DNA of 64,000 bases from positions 36,837 through 100,836 of the forward strand of contig DIWE01000039.1 of the NCBI GenBank assembly GCA_002423435.1, given 5' to 3'. The stretch comes from Clostridiales bacterium UBA6114 (GTDB taxonomy: Bacteria; Bacillota; Clostridia; Oscillospirales; Butyricicoccaceae). The stretch's first letter is position 1. Every line of letters starts with the position of its first letter. Position numbers and translations under genes: made by a program. The notes beneath the pieces were generated by a model that ran no database searches, was not told the DNA's origin, and worked only from the letters and a program-made list of their open reading frames with translations. Shown in pieces: positions 52,830-61,398 of the stretch.

Positions 52830-53419
52830 AGCGAAAAGGCCTCCGGTTACTTGTCCCGGCGGCGCTTCTGGCTGTCTGCCTGATGCTTTCAGACGCGGGG
52901 AATGCCGGCACGGCGAGCCGTGCCGTGGGTGACCTTGACGGCGACGGGAGGCCGGAGGAGTATTCCCTGGTCGGGCACAGCCTGACCGTGACGGAGGAAA
53001 AACAGGTTATCTGGCGTTCCGACCGGGATTGGCGCGTGGACAGCTTTGCCCTGGGAGACGTCAACAACGACGGGACGGACGATCTGATCCTGGCCCTGTG
53101 GAAAACGGGCAGCTTCGGCGCTTTGCGGCCCTTTTGGCAGACCGGTGAGGATGTAAGCTATAAGAATCACCTTTTTGTGTTTGGGTTTAAGGGGGATGCG
53201 GTTAAATCCGTCTGGTGTTCGTCCGATCTGGATCGCCCCATTGTTTCTTTTGCCGTCCGGGATACAGACGGCGACGGCCTATACGAATTGGTCGTCGAGG
53301 AGGGACAGTACCGGAGGGTGGCGGGAGAGCGCTATGCCCTGGCCCCTGACAGCCCATCCCGGACGACCGTCTGGCAGTGGGACGAATGGGGATTTCGCAT
53401 GAAGCGGCCGGAGGAATGA
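52823..53419 (+). CDS. Exported FG-GAP/VCBS-like protein
   Basis: This 198-aa protein has a signal peptide (LRLLVPAALLAVCLMLSDAGNA) and three calcium-binding-type loops: GDLDGDGRPEEYSL, GDVNNDGTDDLIL and RDTDGDGLYELVV. They are arranged as a short beta-propeller-like repeat. The start is GTG 52823, overlapping the DUF3160 stop, so the two are coupled and may act together at the surface. No enzyme motif seen. Confidence 0.78.
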   Translation: MVKRKGLRLLVPAALLAVCLMLSDAGNAGTASRAVGDLDGDGRPEEYSLVGHSLTVTEEKQVIWRSDRDWRVDSFALGDVNNDGTDDLILALWKTGSFGALRPFWQTGEDVSYKNHLFVFGFKGDAVKSVWCSSDLDRPIVSFAVRDTDGDGLYELVVEEGQYRRVAGERYALAPDSPSRTTVWQWDEWGFRMKRPEE

Positions 53420-53441
53420 GCAAAGCCCCAATGAAATAGTA

Positions 53442-53481
53442 CAGACAGAGACCTGCCCTTTACCGGGCAGGTCTCTGTCTG
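53442..53481 (+). terminator. Terminator of the DUF3160 operon
   Basis: A 17-bp perfect stem (CAGACAGAGACCTGCCC with GGGCAGGTCTCTGTCTG), 6-nt loop. A T run is missing. The dispersed repeat starts immediately after it and may have displaced the T tract. Confidence 0.7.
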
Positions 53482-53655
53482 TAGACAAAGTAGGCGCTTT
53501 CGTCTTTTTTGAAAAAATGCGTTGCGCTTCGCGTGACCATTTTTTCAAAAAACCGAATCAATTTGTTTTTTTGGCAATTCATTTGCCGAAAAAACACCTT
53601 AGCCCGCGCAATTCGTGCGCGAAACCGGGGGTATTGGATACCCCCTGGAAAGTGC
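53481..53655. repeat. Copy 2 (inverted) of the dispersed hairpin repeat
   Basis: The reverse complement matches 45146-45397 in large blocks: the TTTTTTGAAAAAATG stem, the GGCAAATGAATTGCC hairpin, the CGCGCACGAATTGCGCG hairpin and the CCCCCTGG end. Two inner segments of copy 1 are absent. It lies exactly between a terminator and the hsp20 stop codon. Confidence 0.8.
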
Positions 53656-53659
53656 CGGG

Positions 53660-54085
53660 TCAGTCGATATCGATCCGGCGTCCGGGGAGCTTCGGAACGG
53701 GATTCATCTTCGGGAGCTCCAGCTCCAGAATGCCGTTGTTGTACGACGCGGCGATTTTCTCGGCTTCGATGTCCGATATATCGAAGCCTCTCGAGTAGGA
53801 GCCGAACTTGCGCTCGCGCCTCACAAAGTCGTCCTTCTTTGTTTCCTTTTCCTCATTGTGCCCGGCGCTGATGGTTAAATAATTGTCCTGGATATCGATT
53901 TTGATTTCCTTTTTGTCGAAACCGGGAAGCTCGGCCTGGAGAACATATTTATCGCCTTTGTCGACAATATCGGTCCGAAATCGCGTGATTCCGCCCCAGA
54001 AATCTCTGAAAAGGGTCTTTTCCAGGTTGTCGAAGTAACTCATGATACTTTTATCGTTGCGGCCAAAAGGTATCAGATCAAACAT
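53660..54085 (-). CDS. Hsp20 small heat-shock protein
   Basis: This 141-aa protein has an N-terminal arm (MFDLIPFGRNDKS), the alpha-crystallin domain (DKYVLQAELPGFDKKEIKIDIQDNYLTISAG through FGSYSRGFDISDIEAEKIAASYNNGILELELPK) and a short C-terminus ending IDID. It holds unfolding proteins. GGAGG lies 8 nt before the ATG. A CIRCE-like dyad about 215 bp upstream may bring HrcA control. Confidence 0.93.
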   Translation of the reverse strand: MFDLIPFGRNDKSIMSYFDNLEKTLFRDFWGGITRFRTDIVDKGDKYVLQAELPGFDKKEIKIDIQDNYLTISAGHNEEKETKKDDFVRRERKFGSYSRGFDISDIEAEKIAASYNNGILELELPKMNPVPKLPGRRIDID

Positions 54086-54299
54086 AAAACTTCCTCCTTA
54101 CATAAAATGAAGTGGTTGAAATGAGTGATTGACCGGTAATATGAAAGCGCTTAAAGAGATCTAGTAATGTTAAACCAAGACATATCCCCTCTTTCATAAT
54201 GATTTTTCCCAGCCAATAGCTGACTGTCATTCCGTTTGGCTTTAGTGTAAAATAGTTTTGTTAAGAAATCAGGAATAAAATGTAAATAAAGTGTTAAAA

Positions 54300-54326
54300 T
54301 TAGCACTCTGCATGGCAGAGTGCTAA
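54300..54326. promoter_or_regulatory. CIRCE operator (HrcA site)
   Basis: TTAGCACTC-N9-GAGTGCTAA matches the CIRCE consensus exactly. The N9 extends the dyad (TGC ATG GCA). It lies 18 bp after the AI-2E-family gene stop and about 215 bp before hsp20, both on the minus strand. It could also form a terminator hairpin for the upstream gene (TTTTAA follows on that strand). Confidence 0.75.
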
Positions 54327-54343
54327 TTCCCGTTTCGTTCCAT

Positions 54344-55405
54344 TCAATTTTTCCAGATGTGAATATAACCCCATTCGTTCAGGCGGATCAGCGTGATGAC
54401 GATGACCGGGAACATAAACATCCCCAAAACGCCGAACAGCCGGAAGCCAAAGTAAATCGACATCAGCGTGATCAAAGGGGGCAGCCCGATCTGCTGCCCG
54501 ACGATTTTCGGCTCGATCGTGTTGCGGACAAGGACTACGACGGCGTACAGAATAATGAGCGCGATGCCCATTGAAAATTTGCCGGTCAAAATCATAGCGG
54601 CGCCCCACGGGATCAGCACCGTGCCGACGCCGAATACGGGGAGGGCATCGATGAGCGCGATAAAAAAGGCAATCAGTCCCGCATAAGGCACGCGGAGAAT
54701 GATGAACGCGACGGAGAGCTCCGCAAAGGTGATGCTGATCAAGATGAGCTGCGCCTTAAGCCAGCGCCCCAGAACCCCGAACAGATGCGTTTTCAGGCGG
54801 AAGTAGACTTCAAGCCATTTTGGCGGCAGCTGTTTTTTGATAAACTGCGATACGTCGTCTCTGCTGCTTGCGAAAAAGTACGTGGACACGATGATCGCAA
54901 CGGTTGTGATAAAGACGGTGGGGACGGAGGACGCCGCGCGCCTGAGGCCGCTGAGAATCCCCGAATAGGTCGACAGCGGTACGGAAATATCCGAAATGAG
55001 AGTGCTGAAAAGCAGCGTGATACGCGTGCGGTATTCTTCGGGAAGCCCGCCGAGCACTCTGTTTACAAACTCCTGGAATTTTCCCGGGAGCCCGGACAGA
55101 TACGCGGGGACCTCTTTTGAAAAGTCGGCGATCCCGGAGATTACGAAGGAGGAGACGAGATAGACCAGAAGGCCGAACAGAAAGGTGACGAGAAGCGTGC
55201 AGACCGCGCAGGAAAAGCCTCTGGGCACTCTCAGCCTGTCGTTTAAGGCTTGGACCATCGGTTCGATGACTCTGGAAAGAAAATACGCGACAATAAACGG
55301 CATAAACAATCCGAGAAGATATTTAATAAAAAAATATCCGCCGAACACCGCCAGCACGATATAAAAAAGAGAAAGGAGAAACCGAAGATGTTTGTTTTCC
55401 GGCAT
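54344..55405 (-). CDS. AI-2E family transporter
   Basis: This 353-aa membrane protein has seven or eight helices and the family motifs PFIVAYFLSRVIEPMVQAL near the start and LPVFGVGTVLIPWGA toward the end, with RNTIEPKIVGQQIGLPPLITL. Members export autoinducer-2-like molecules or act as Na+/H+ antiporters; the substrate is not readable. AAAGGA precedes the ATG. Confidence 0.88.
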   Translation of the reverse strand: MPENKHLRFLLSLFYIVLAVFGGYFFIKYLLGLFMPFIVAYFLSRVIEPMVQALNDRLRVPRGFSCAVCTLLVTFLFGLLVYLVSSFVISGIADFSKEVPAYLSGLPGKFQEFVNRVLGGLPEEYRTRITLLFSTLISDISVPLSTYSGILSGLRRAASSVPTVFITTVAIIVSTYFFASSRDDVSQFIKKQLPPKWLEVYFRLKTHLFGVLGRWLKAQLILISITFAELSVAFIILRVPYAGLIAFFIALIDALPVFGVGTVLIPWGAAMILTGKFSMGIALIILYAVVVLVRNTIEPKIVGQQIGLPPLITLMSIYFGFRLFGVLGMFMFPVIVITLIRLNEWGYIHIWKN

Positions 55406-55526
55406 AAAGACGTCCTTTCCTGCTTAATACAGGTATTTATACACTTTCATTATATCTTTTTATTAATATGATGGCAAGCACTTACCGGGGCTTAAGAACT
55501 GAATAAATTTTTTGTAATTTATGCAC

Positions 55527-55555
55527 TTGCAATCCGGCGGAGCATATGATATGAT
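55527..55555 (+). promoter_or_regulatory. Promoter of ACT-hom-thrB
   Basis: TTGCAA (55527-55532), 17 bp, TATGAT (55550-55555), 45 nt before the first gene. Confidence 0.7.
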
Positions 55556-55600
55556 ATATACTCGATACGAGGACAATTGTATTTGTAGGGAGGATTTGCT

Positions 55601-56056
55601 ATGAAAGAGGTTCCCAAACTTTATATTGTGGAGGGCTCGAAGCTTCCCGAAGTGTTCTTAAGGGTGATAGAAACCAAGCGCCTTTTGCAGAGCGGTCAGG
55701 CTAAGACGGTAAACGATGCGGTCAGAAGGACCGGTATCAGCCGGAGCGCTTTTTATAAATACAAGGATTCGATATCCCTTTTTACCGAAATCTCGGAGGG
55801 CAGGATCATCACGTTCGGCGGGGAATTAAGCGACGAACCCGGCGTATTGTCCGGCTTACTTAATTTATTGGCAAAACTTCATGCAAATATACTTACGATC
55901 AATCAGAATATTCCGATCGACGGGCGCGCGACGGTTACGATTTCGGCGAGGACCGGCGGGCTCGAGGTGGAGATTGACGAGCTCATCAGGCAGTCGAACG
56001 CGCTGCCGGGTGTGATTAAATTTGAAGTTTTAGCGGGGGAAAAAGGAGGAATCTGA
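55601..56056 (+). CDS. UPF0735 ACT-domain protein (PheB-like)
   Basis: This 151-aa protein has an N-terminal helix-turn-helix-like part (AVRRTGISRSAFYKYKDSI) and a C-terminal ACT domain (EPGVLSGLLNLLAKLHANILTINQNIP), which usually binds an amino acid. It is in an operon 3 nt before homoserine dehydrogenase. It may tune threonine or methionine synthesis. GGGAGG precedes the ATG. Confidence 0.87.
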   Translation: MKEVPKLYIVEGSKLPEVFLRVIETKRLLQSGQAKTVNDAVRRTGISRSAFYKYKDSISLFTEISEGRIITFGGELSDEPGVLSGLLNLLAKLHANILTINQNIPIDGRATVTISARTGGLEVEIDELIRQSNALPGVIKFEVLAGEKGGI

Positions 56057-56059
56057 TCA

Positions 56060-57286
56060 ATGGCAAAGATAGCAATACTGGGATTCGGAACGGTCGGCTC
56101 CGGGGTCGCGGAGGTTTTGACGGAAAATGCGGACATCATCGCCGAAAAACTTTCGGAGAGGGCGGAACTCAAATATATTCTCGACATCCGCGATTTTCCC
56201 GGAAATCCGTTTGCCGATAAAATAATAAAGGACTTTTCCGTGATCGAAAACGATCCGGAAATCGAGGTGGTCGTCGAGACGATCGGCGGGGCCGGGGTCG
56301 CGTACGAGTTTACAAAGAGGGCGCTTAGTAAGGGAAAGCATGTCGTCACCTCGAACAAGGAGCTTGTCTCGACGAAAGGTGAGGAGCTCTTGGCCATCGC
56401 GCGTGAGAAAAACTTAAATTATCTGTTCGAGGCGTCGGTCGGCGGAACGATTCCCGTGCTGCGGCCGCTCGACATGTGCCTCGGCGCGAACCGCATCGAG
56501 GAAATCTGCGGGATATTAAACGGCACGACAAACTACATCCTGACGCGGATGATCAAGGAAAACCTGACGTTTTCCGACGCGCTTTCAGAGGCGCAGAAGC
56601 TCGGCTACGCGGAACAGGATCCGACGGCCGACATAGAGGGCATCGACGCCTGCCGCAAAATCTGTATTCTGTCCGACCTCGCGTACGGCAAAAGCATTTC
56701 GCCCGAAAAGGTCGTGACGGAGGGTATTTCGAAGATTGCCCTCGAGGACGTTTCCTTTGCAGCGTCCGGCGGATATGTGATCAAGCTTTTAGGGCGCGTG
56801 AAAAGGCGTGAAGACGATAAGCTTTACATTTATGTCGCTCCGCATCTGGTGCGCTCCGGCCGCCCGCTCTCCTTTGTCGAGGACGCCTTCAACGGCATCA
56901 TGATCCGGGGCAACGCCTGCGGAGAGGTGATGTTTTACGGCAAGGGCGCCGGCAAGCTGCCGACGGCGAGCGCCGTCGTGGCCGACGTGATAGATTCCGT
57001 GCGGCATCGCAGCAGGAGGAAGATCCTCGGCTGGAGCGGCTCGAACGACGCTATGGTTGCCGATCTTTCCGGGATGGTTTGCCCGATGTATTACAGAGTC
57101 GTCGGCGTAAGCTTCGACGAGGTATCGGAAATTTACACGCCTGTCCGCCTGAATGGAAAAGGCGCGCCGGACGGCGAGTGTGCCTTCCTGACCGAGCCCT
57201 TGTCCGTTGGGGAGCATGAGGAAAAGGCCGCCCTTCTCCGGAAAAAGGGAAGGATTCTGTCGAAAATCAAGGTGCTCGACGAGTAA
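56060..57286 (+). CDS. hom: Homoserine dehydrogenase
   Basis: This 408-aa enzyme reduces aspartate semialdehyde to homoserine for threonine and methionine. It has the N-terminal NAD(P) fold (AILGFGTVGSGV), the catalytic domain (GILNGTTNYILTRM, EAQKLGYAEQDPTADIEGIDACRKICILSDLAYG) and a C-terminal ACT domain (about 330-408). Length and domains are standard. It sits between the ACT regulator and thrB. Confidence 0.96.
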   Translation: MAKIAILGFGTVGSGVAEVLTENADIIAEKLSERAELKYILDIRDFPGNPFADKIIKDFSVIENDPEIEVVVETIGGAGVAYEFTKRALSKGKHVVTSNKELVSTKGEELLAIAREKNLNYLFEASVGGTIPVLRPLDMCLGANRIEEICGILNGTTNYILTRMIKENLTFSDALSEAQKLGYAEQDPTADIEGIDACRKICILSDLAYGKSISPEKVVTEGISKIALEDVSFAASGGYVIKLLGRVKRREDDKLYIYVAPHLVRSGRPLSFVEDAFNGIMIRGNACGEVMFYGKGAGKLPTASAVVADVIDSVRHRSRRKILGWSGSNDAMVADLSGMVCPMYYRVVGVSFDEVSEIYTPVRLNGKGAPDGECAFLTEPLSVGEHEEKAALLRKKGRILSKIKVLDE

Positions 57287-57298
57287 GGAGCTATGGCA

Positions 57299-58192
57299 AT
57301 GATCAGCATAAAAGTACCGGCGACAAGCGCGAACATGGGCTCGGGATTCGACTCCATCGGCATCGCCTTCACCCTTTCAAACGAAGTGCACATGGAGGAA
57401 TCGGACCGCGTCGACATCACCTGCGCCACCGGTCACGACGTGCCGGCCGACGAAACAAACCTGATTTTCCAGTGCGCGAAAAAAGTATACGATATCTGCG
57501 GGAAACCGCTTTACGGCCTTAAAATCGTGGAGCACTGCAATATTCCCCAGACAAGGGGCCTCGGCTCGTCCTCGGCTTGCACCGTCGCGGGGCTTCTGGG
57601 TGCAAACGAGCTTTTGGGAAAGCCCATGAGCCAGCAGAACATCATCGACCTCGCGGCCTCCATCGAGGGGCATCCGGACAACGTCGCGCCCGCGATCCTG
57701 GGCGGGTTCGTCGCGGCGCTTCAGGAGTACGGCAAGGTGTGGCATGTGCGGGTCCCGATTTACGGCAGGCTCGACTTTGTCGTATTTATCCCGAATTATG
57801 AATTAAAAACCGAAAAATCGCGGGCGGCGATCCCGAAGACGATCCCGCACGGAGACGCGGTCTTCAATCTGGCCCGGGCGGCGCTTTTGGCGGGGTCGCT
57901 TGTCACGGGAGATCTCCAGAACATCGGCGTCGCCGTTGGCGACAGGCTGCACCAGCCCTACCGCTTCGAGCTGATCCCGGGCGGCCATGACATCATGCAG
58001 GCGGCAAAGGGGCTGGGCGCGCTCGGCGCGTATATCTCGGGCGCGGGCCCGTCGATCGTCGCCATCGTCGACAGCACGGATAAAACGTATCTGATGCGGG
58101 CGCAGATGTACTGCGAAAAGCGTTACCCCGACTGGAAGCCGATCCTGCTTCGGTGCGACGAGCAGGGAGCTTTGCTGGAGCATGTGTCGTAA
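57299..58192 (+). CDS. thrB: Homoserine kinase
   Basis: This GHMP-family kinase phosphorylates homoserine. It is about 297 aa. The ATP-binding motif is PQTRGLGSSSACTVAGLLGA (about 83-102) and the N-terminal substrate motif is KVPATSANMGSGFDSIGIAF. ATG 57299 is preferred, with GGAG 8 nt upstream; ATG 57293 would leave only 2 nt. No threonine synthase gene follows. Confidence 0.96.
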   Translation: MISIKVPATSANMGSGFDSIGIAFTLSNEVHMEESDRVDITCATGHDVPADETNLIFQCAKKVYDICGKPLYGLKIVEHCNIPQTRGLGSSSACTVAGLLGANELLGKPMSQQNIIDLAASIEGHPDNVAPAILGGFVAALQEYGKVWHVRVPIYGRLDFVVFIPNYELKTEKSRAAIPKTIPHGDAVFNLARAALLAGSLVTGDLQNIGVAVGDRLHQPYRFELIPGGHDIMQAAKGLGALGAYISGAGPSIVAIVDSTDKTYLMRAQMYCEKRYPDWKPILLRCDEQGALLEHVS

Positions 58193-58264
58193 TACCCTGT
58201 TGCTCTTTGCGGGAAATTTTCGTTCATATTTTTTTCGGTTTCTAATTGCTTTTTTATAAAAACA

Positions 58265-58293
58265 GAGCCCATCCGGAATAGGATGGGCTCTTT
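58265..58293 (+). terminator. Terminator of the thr operon
   Basis: A 10-bp stem (GAGCCCATCC with GGATGGGCTC) followed by only TTT. Immediately after it is the palindrome TGTCGACAAAGTCGACA (58295-58311), the same motif that opens the cassette at 45.1 kb. Confidence 0.75.
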
Positions 58294-58311
58294 GTGTCGA
58301 CAAAGTCGACA

Positions 58312-59223
58312 TTACCTGATTAAATCGCTGTTTTTTCCCGCCTTCAGAATATAGCCCGGCAAATCGTGCCCCAGCGTTTCCCTGAGGATTTTGGCCGCAT
58401 CGATCACCTGATCCAGGTCGATTCCCGTTTCAATATCCATTTCATCGCACATATGAAGCAGATCTTCCGTTGCAATATTTCCTGCCGCGCCGGGAACAAA
58501 CGGACATCCGCCGAGTCCTCCGACCGACGCGTCAAACCAGTCGATACCCGCCTGCATGCCGGCGATTACGTTGGCGATTCCCATGCCTCTGGTATTGTGG
58601 AAATGTAGAATCCATTTGACTTGCGGATATTTTGTTTTCATATGGGTGCAAATGGAATAAACCTGTTTCGGCATTGCCATGCCGGACGCGTCGGAAAGAG
58701 AAATTTCATTGATGCCGACGTTTAAGTATGCATCGATAATGGCCTCGACATCGGATATCGGAATGACATGCTCCCACGGGGACCCGAACGGCATGGAAAC
58801 CGATCCCGAAATGCCGAGCCCGTTTCGCAGCGCCGCTTCGGTACAGTCCTGAAATCCTGCCACGCTTTCTTCAGGGGTCTTGTTCAGGTTGGCAAGATTA
58901 TGCGCGCGGCTTGCCGATACGTTGAGCTTTACTTTTGTGCAGCCGCATGAAACGGCTCTCTCCACGCCCCTTAAGTTTGCCACGAGCGCCCGGTATTCCA
59001 CTCCGGCTTTTCGGTTGATTTGCTTGAATACTTCGTCGGTGTCGGCCATCTGGGGCACTGCTTTGGGGCTCATGAACGAGCCCACCTCGATCACCCGGAA
59101 ACCTGCGCCGGCGATACGATTTACAATGTCGACTTTTTCATTAACCGTCAGGGTTCTTTTCTCATTTTGCAGCCCGTCGCGGGGGCCGACCTCGCAAATG
59201 GTTATTTTGTCAATTAATCTCAT
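58312..59223 (-). CDS. Hydroxymethylglutaryl-CoA lyase-family enzyme
   Basis: This 303-aa member of the HMGL-like TIM-barrel family has CEVGPRDGLQNE, GSFMSPKAVPQMADTDEV, the metal-binding HFHNTRGMG and the active-site loop GGLGGCPFVPGAAGNIATEDL with its catalytic Cys. These fit HMG-CoA lyase (mvaB/YngG type). A related acyl-CoA or free-acid substrate is possible. GGAGG precedes the ATG at 59223. It ends the cluster and lies 179 nt beyond dctM. Confidence 0.85.
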   Translation of the reverse strand: MRLIDKITICEVGPRDGLQNEKRTLTVNEKVDIVNRIAGAGFRVIEVGSFMSPKAVPQMADTDEVFKQINRKAGVEYRALVANLRGVERAVSCGCTKVKLNVSASRAHNLANLNKTPEESVAGFQDCTEAALRNGLGISGSVSMPFGSPWEHVIPISDVEAIIDAYLNVGINEISLSDASGMAMPKQVYSICTHMKTKYPQVKWILHFHNTRGMGIANVIAGMQAGIDWFDASVGGLGGCPFVPGAAGNIATEDLLHMCDEMDIETGIDLDQVIDAAKILRETLGHDLPGYILKAGKNSDLIR

Positions 59224-59402
59224 ATAAACCTCCATTCGCTCTGCGCACAAATCTATGATTAAAAACCTCACAAGTGAATGGAGGTTTTTGGCATGTGCCG
59301 CAGTTACCGTTTTTCGGGGGGCGGCACGCCTTTTCTTTTGATTGTTAGCATGATTTTTCGTGCTAACCTCTTTTTTTCCCTGCCGTCACCGGCGGCGCAC
59401 CT

Positions 59403-60698
59403 TCAGCCCATAAAGCTGGGGATCCATGTAATAAGCTGCGGGAAGAAGATCAACAGGAGGATATCCACCGCGCTGACGGCGAGAAACGGGGTGATCTCCC
59501 GGATAATCTTGTCTACCGATATGCCTGCGGAGGAAGCCGCGACAAACAGACAAATACCAACCGGCGGCGTCAGATTCCCCAGGGCGATGTTGCAGATAAC
59601 CGTTACGCCGAAGGCGATGGGATTGATGCCCGCCATCGTTGCGATGGGATAAAGTATGGGGATAAACATGATCTGCATAGCGGTGCCCTCCAGGAAACAG
59701 CCGCCGATTAAAAATACCAGGTTAACGATGAGCATAACGATGATCTGGCTGTTAAGCGCGCTGCCGAACAGCCGCGAGATGACCTGCTGAAAGTTGTTCG
59801 TCTGCAGTATCCATGCAAAGAGGCTGGAGGCCGCGATGATCAGCATTACGTTGGCCGCGCCGATCACAGAATCCATGAACAGCCTGGGCAAATCTTTTAA
59901 TTTGATCGTACGGTAAACCAGCATTGCAAGGAAAAGAGTATAGGCTACCGCCGTGATGGCGGCCTCCGTCGGCGTGACAACGCCGGTGAGGATACCGCCC
60001 ACGATAATGACCGGCGCGAGCAGCGGTAAAAGCGCGCCTTTAAGGGATGTCCACAGATTTTTGAGAGAAAAGGCGACTTTCACGGTTTCGTGATATTTGC
60101 GTACCGTAACAATGATAAAGCATACGATAATGTAAGAGATGCCGATCATGACGCCGGGAATGATGCCGCCGAGAAACAGCTTGCCGACCGATATGCCGGA
60201 AATGCTGCCCAGTACGATCATGGGCATACTGGGAGGAATGATGATGCCCAGAGAACCCGACGCCGCCATGATCGCGCCCGAGTATTCCCGTTTGTAACCG
60301 CACTCCTCCATGCTGGGGACCATGATGCTGCTGAGCGCGGCCGTGTCTGCGGGGGCGGACCCGGAAATGCCGCCCATCAGCATACCCGTAAGCACGCTTA
60401 CGTAACACATGCCGCCCCGCAGCGAGCCGACCAGGGCGTTTGCAAACCGGATCAGCTTTTGCGTAATGCCGCTGCACTCCATAATATTGCCGACCAGCAT
60501 GAAAAACGGAATGCCCATCAGAGTTACGCTGTTGACCGCCGTATACATCCTCTGGGGCACAATCATCAGCGGGACGGCCCCCTGCAGGATCAGCTCCGCG
60601 ATGGCCGCCGCGCCGATCGCGACGCCGATGGGGATACCGATGACCGCCAACAAAAGGAACAAAACGATCATGATTGTAAGCAATGTCGATGTGACCAT
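59403..60698 (-). CDS. dctM: TRAP transporter large membrane subunit 2 (DctM family)
   Basis: This 431-aa polytopic protein has the DctM motifs SGSAPADTAALSSIMVPSM, IPPSMPMIVLG and LTPPVGICLFVA. It is the channel subunit of a second TRAP importer. Its start is 1 nt after the stop of dctQ. It is only distantly similar to the 33-kb copy. Confidence 0.92.
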   Translation of the reverse strand: MVTSTLLTIMIVLFLLLAVIGIPIGVAIGAAAIAELILQGAVPLMIVPQRMYTAVNSVTLMGIPFFMLVGNIMECSGITQKLIRFANALVGSLRGGMCYVSVLTGMLMGGISGSAPADTAALSSIMVPSMEECGYKREYSGAIMAASGSLGIIIPPSMPMIVLGSISGISVGKLFLGGIIPGVMIGISYIIVCFIIVTVRKYHETVKVAFSLKNLWTSLKGALLPLLAPVIIVGGILTGVVTPTEAAITAVAYTLFLAMLVYRTIKLKDLPRLFMDSVIGAANVMLIIAASSLFAWILQTNNFQQVISRLFGSALNSQIIVMLIVNLVFLIGGCFLEGTAMQIMFIPILYPIATMAGINPIAFGVTVICNIALGNLTPPVGICLFVAASSAGISVDKIIREITPFLAVSAVDILLLIFFPQLITWIPSFMG

Positions 60699-60699
60699 A

Positions 60700-61212
60700 T
60701 CACTTTTCTCCTTCCGGCGGCTTTTTCGCGGGATGTTTGTCCTCCATCAGCTCCACCATGCAGAAAAATATGCTGAGTATCCCGCAAAGCGGAATGCATA
60801 AATAAACCATTCCATAGTTAATATTCAGTATGGGCGAATACATGCTCATGGTAGAGCCTACGTACTTTGCGCCGAACAGCGTAAGGATCAGAAAGAAGAT
60901 CATTGTGACAAACCCGCTGAAGGTGCGGGCGCCGCCTTTTATTCTGACGGGCAGCTTACTTGTAAAAAACTCCATGCCGATATGCCGCTTTTTGTATACG
61001 CCGATAGAGATGCCGATGAACATCATCCAGGTAAAAATAAATTTGGTTATTTCATCGATCCAGGCAAAGCTGTTATTGAACAGATTCCTGCTGACAACGT
61101 TGGTAAACAGGAGAAGAATCAACAGCGAGAAACCGATCGTGGCAAAGATGTAAAAGAAGCGGAAGATTCCGTAAGCGCTTTTTTTCAGCGCGGATACGCA
61201 TCTTTGTGGCAC
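60700..61212 (-). CDS. dctQ: TRAP transporter small membrane subunit 2 (DctQ family)
   Basis: This 170-aa protein has four membrane helices, with NSFAWIDEITKFIFTWMMFIGISIGVYKKRHIGMEF matching DctQ. It starts at GTG 61212, 7 nt after AAGGAGG. A hairpin lies in the 186-nt gap after dctP. Confidence 0.9.
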   Translation of the reverse strand: MPQRCVSALKKSAYGIFRFFYIFATIGFSLLILLLFTNVVSRNLFNNSFAWIDEITKFIFTWMMFIGISIGVYKKRHIGMEFFTSKLPVRIKGGARTFSGFVTMIFFLILTLFGAKYVGSTMSMYSPILNINYGMVYLCIPLCGILSIFFCMVELMEDKHPAKKPPEGEK

Positions 61213-61261
61213 ATGAATGCCTCCTTATTTATTGTTTTTTGCCGGCAACACAAGGAACGAG

Positions 61262-61300
61262 CAGACAGGAGAGAAACCTTGGAGGTCTCTCTTCTGTCTG
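61262..61300 (-). terminator. Hairpin between dctP and dctQ
   Basis: CAGACAG...CTGTCTG with a mostly paired interior (GAGAGA/TCTCTC). No clear T run. It may lower permease expression relative to the binding protein or protect the dctP mRNA end. Confidence 0.45.
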
Positions 61301-61398
61301 GCGCGGGGCATTTTTTATTTGGATCTCTCCGCCGATCCATATTGCCTTAAACGGGCGGCAGTGAATCATCCGGTGCCCATCCGTCCGCTTGTGACAGT

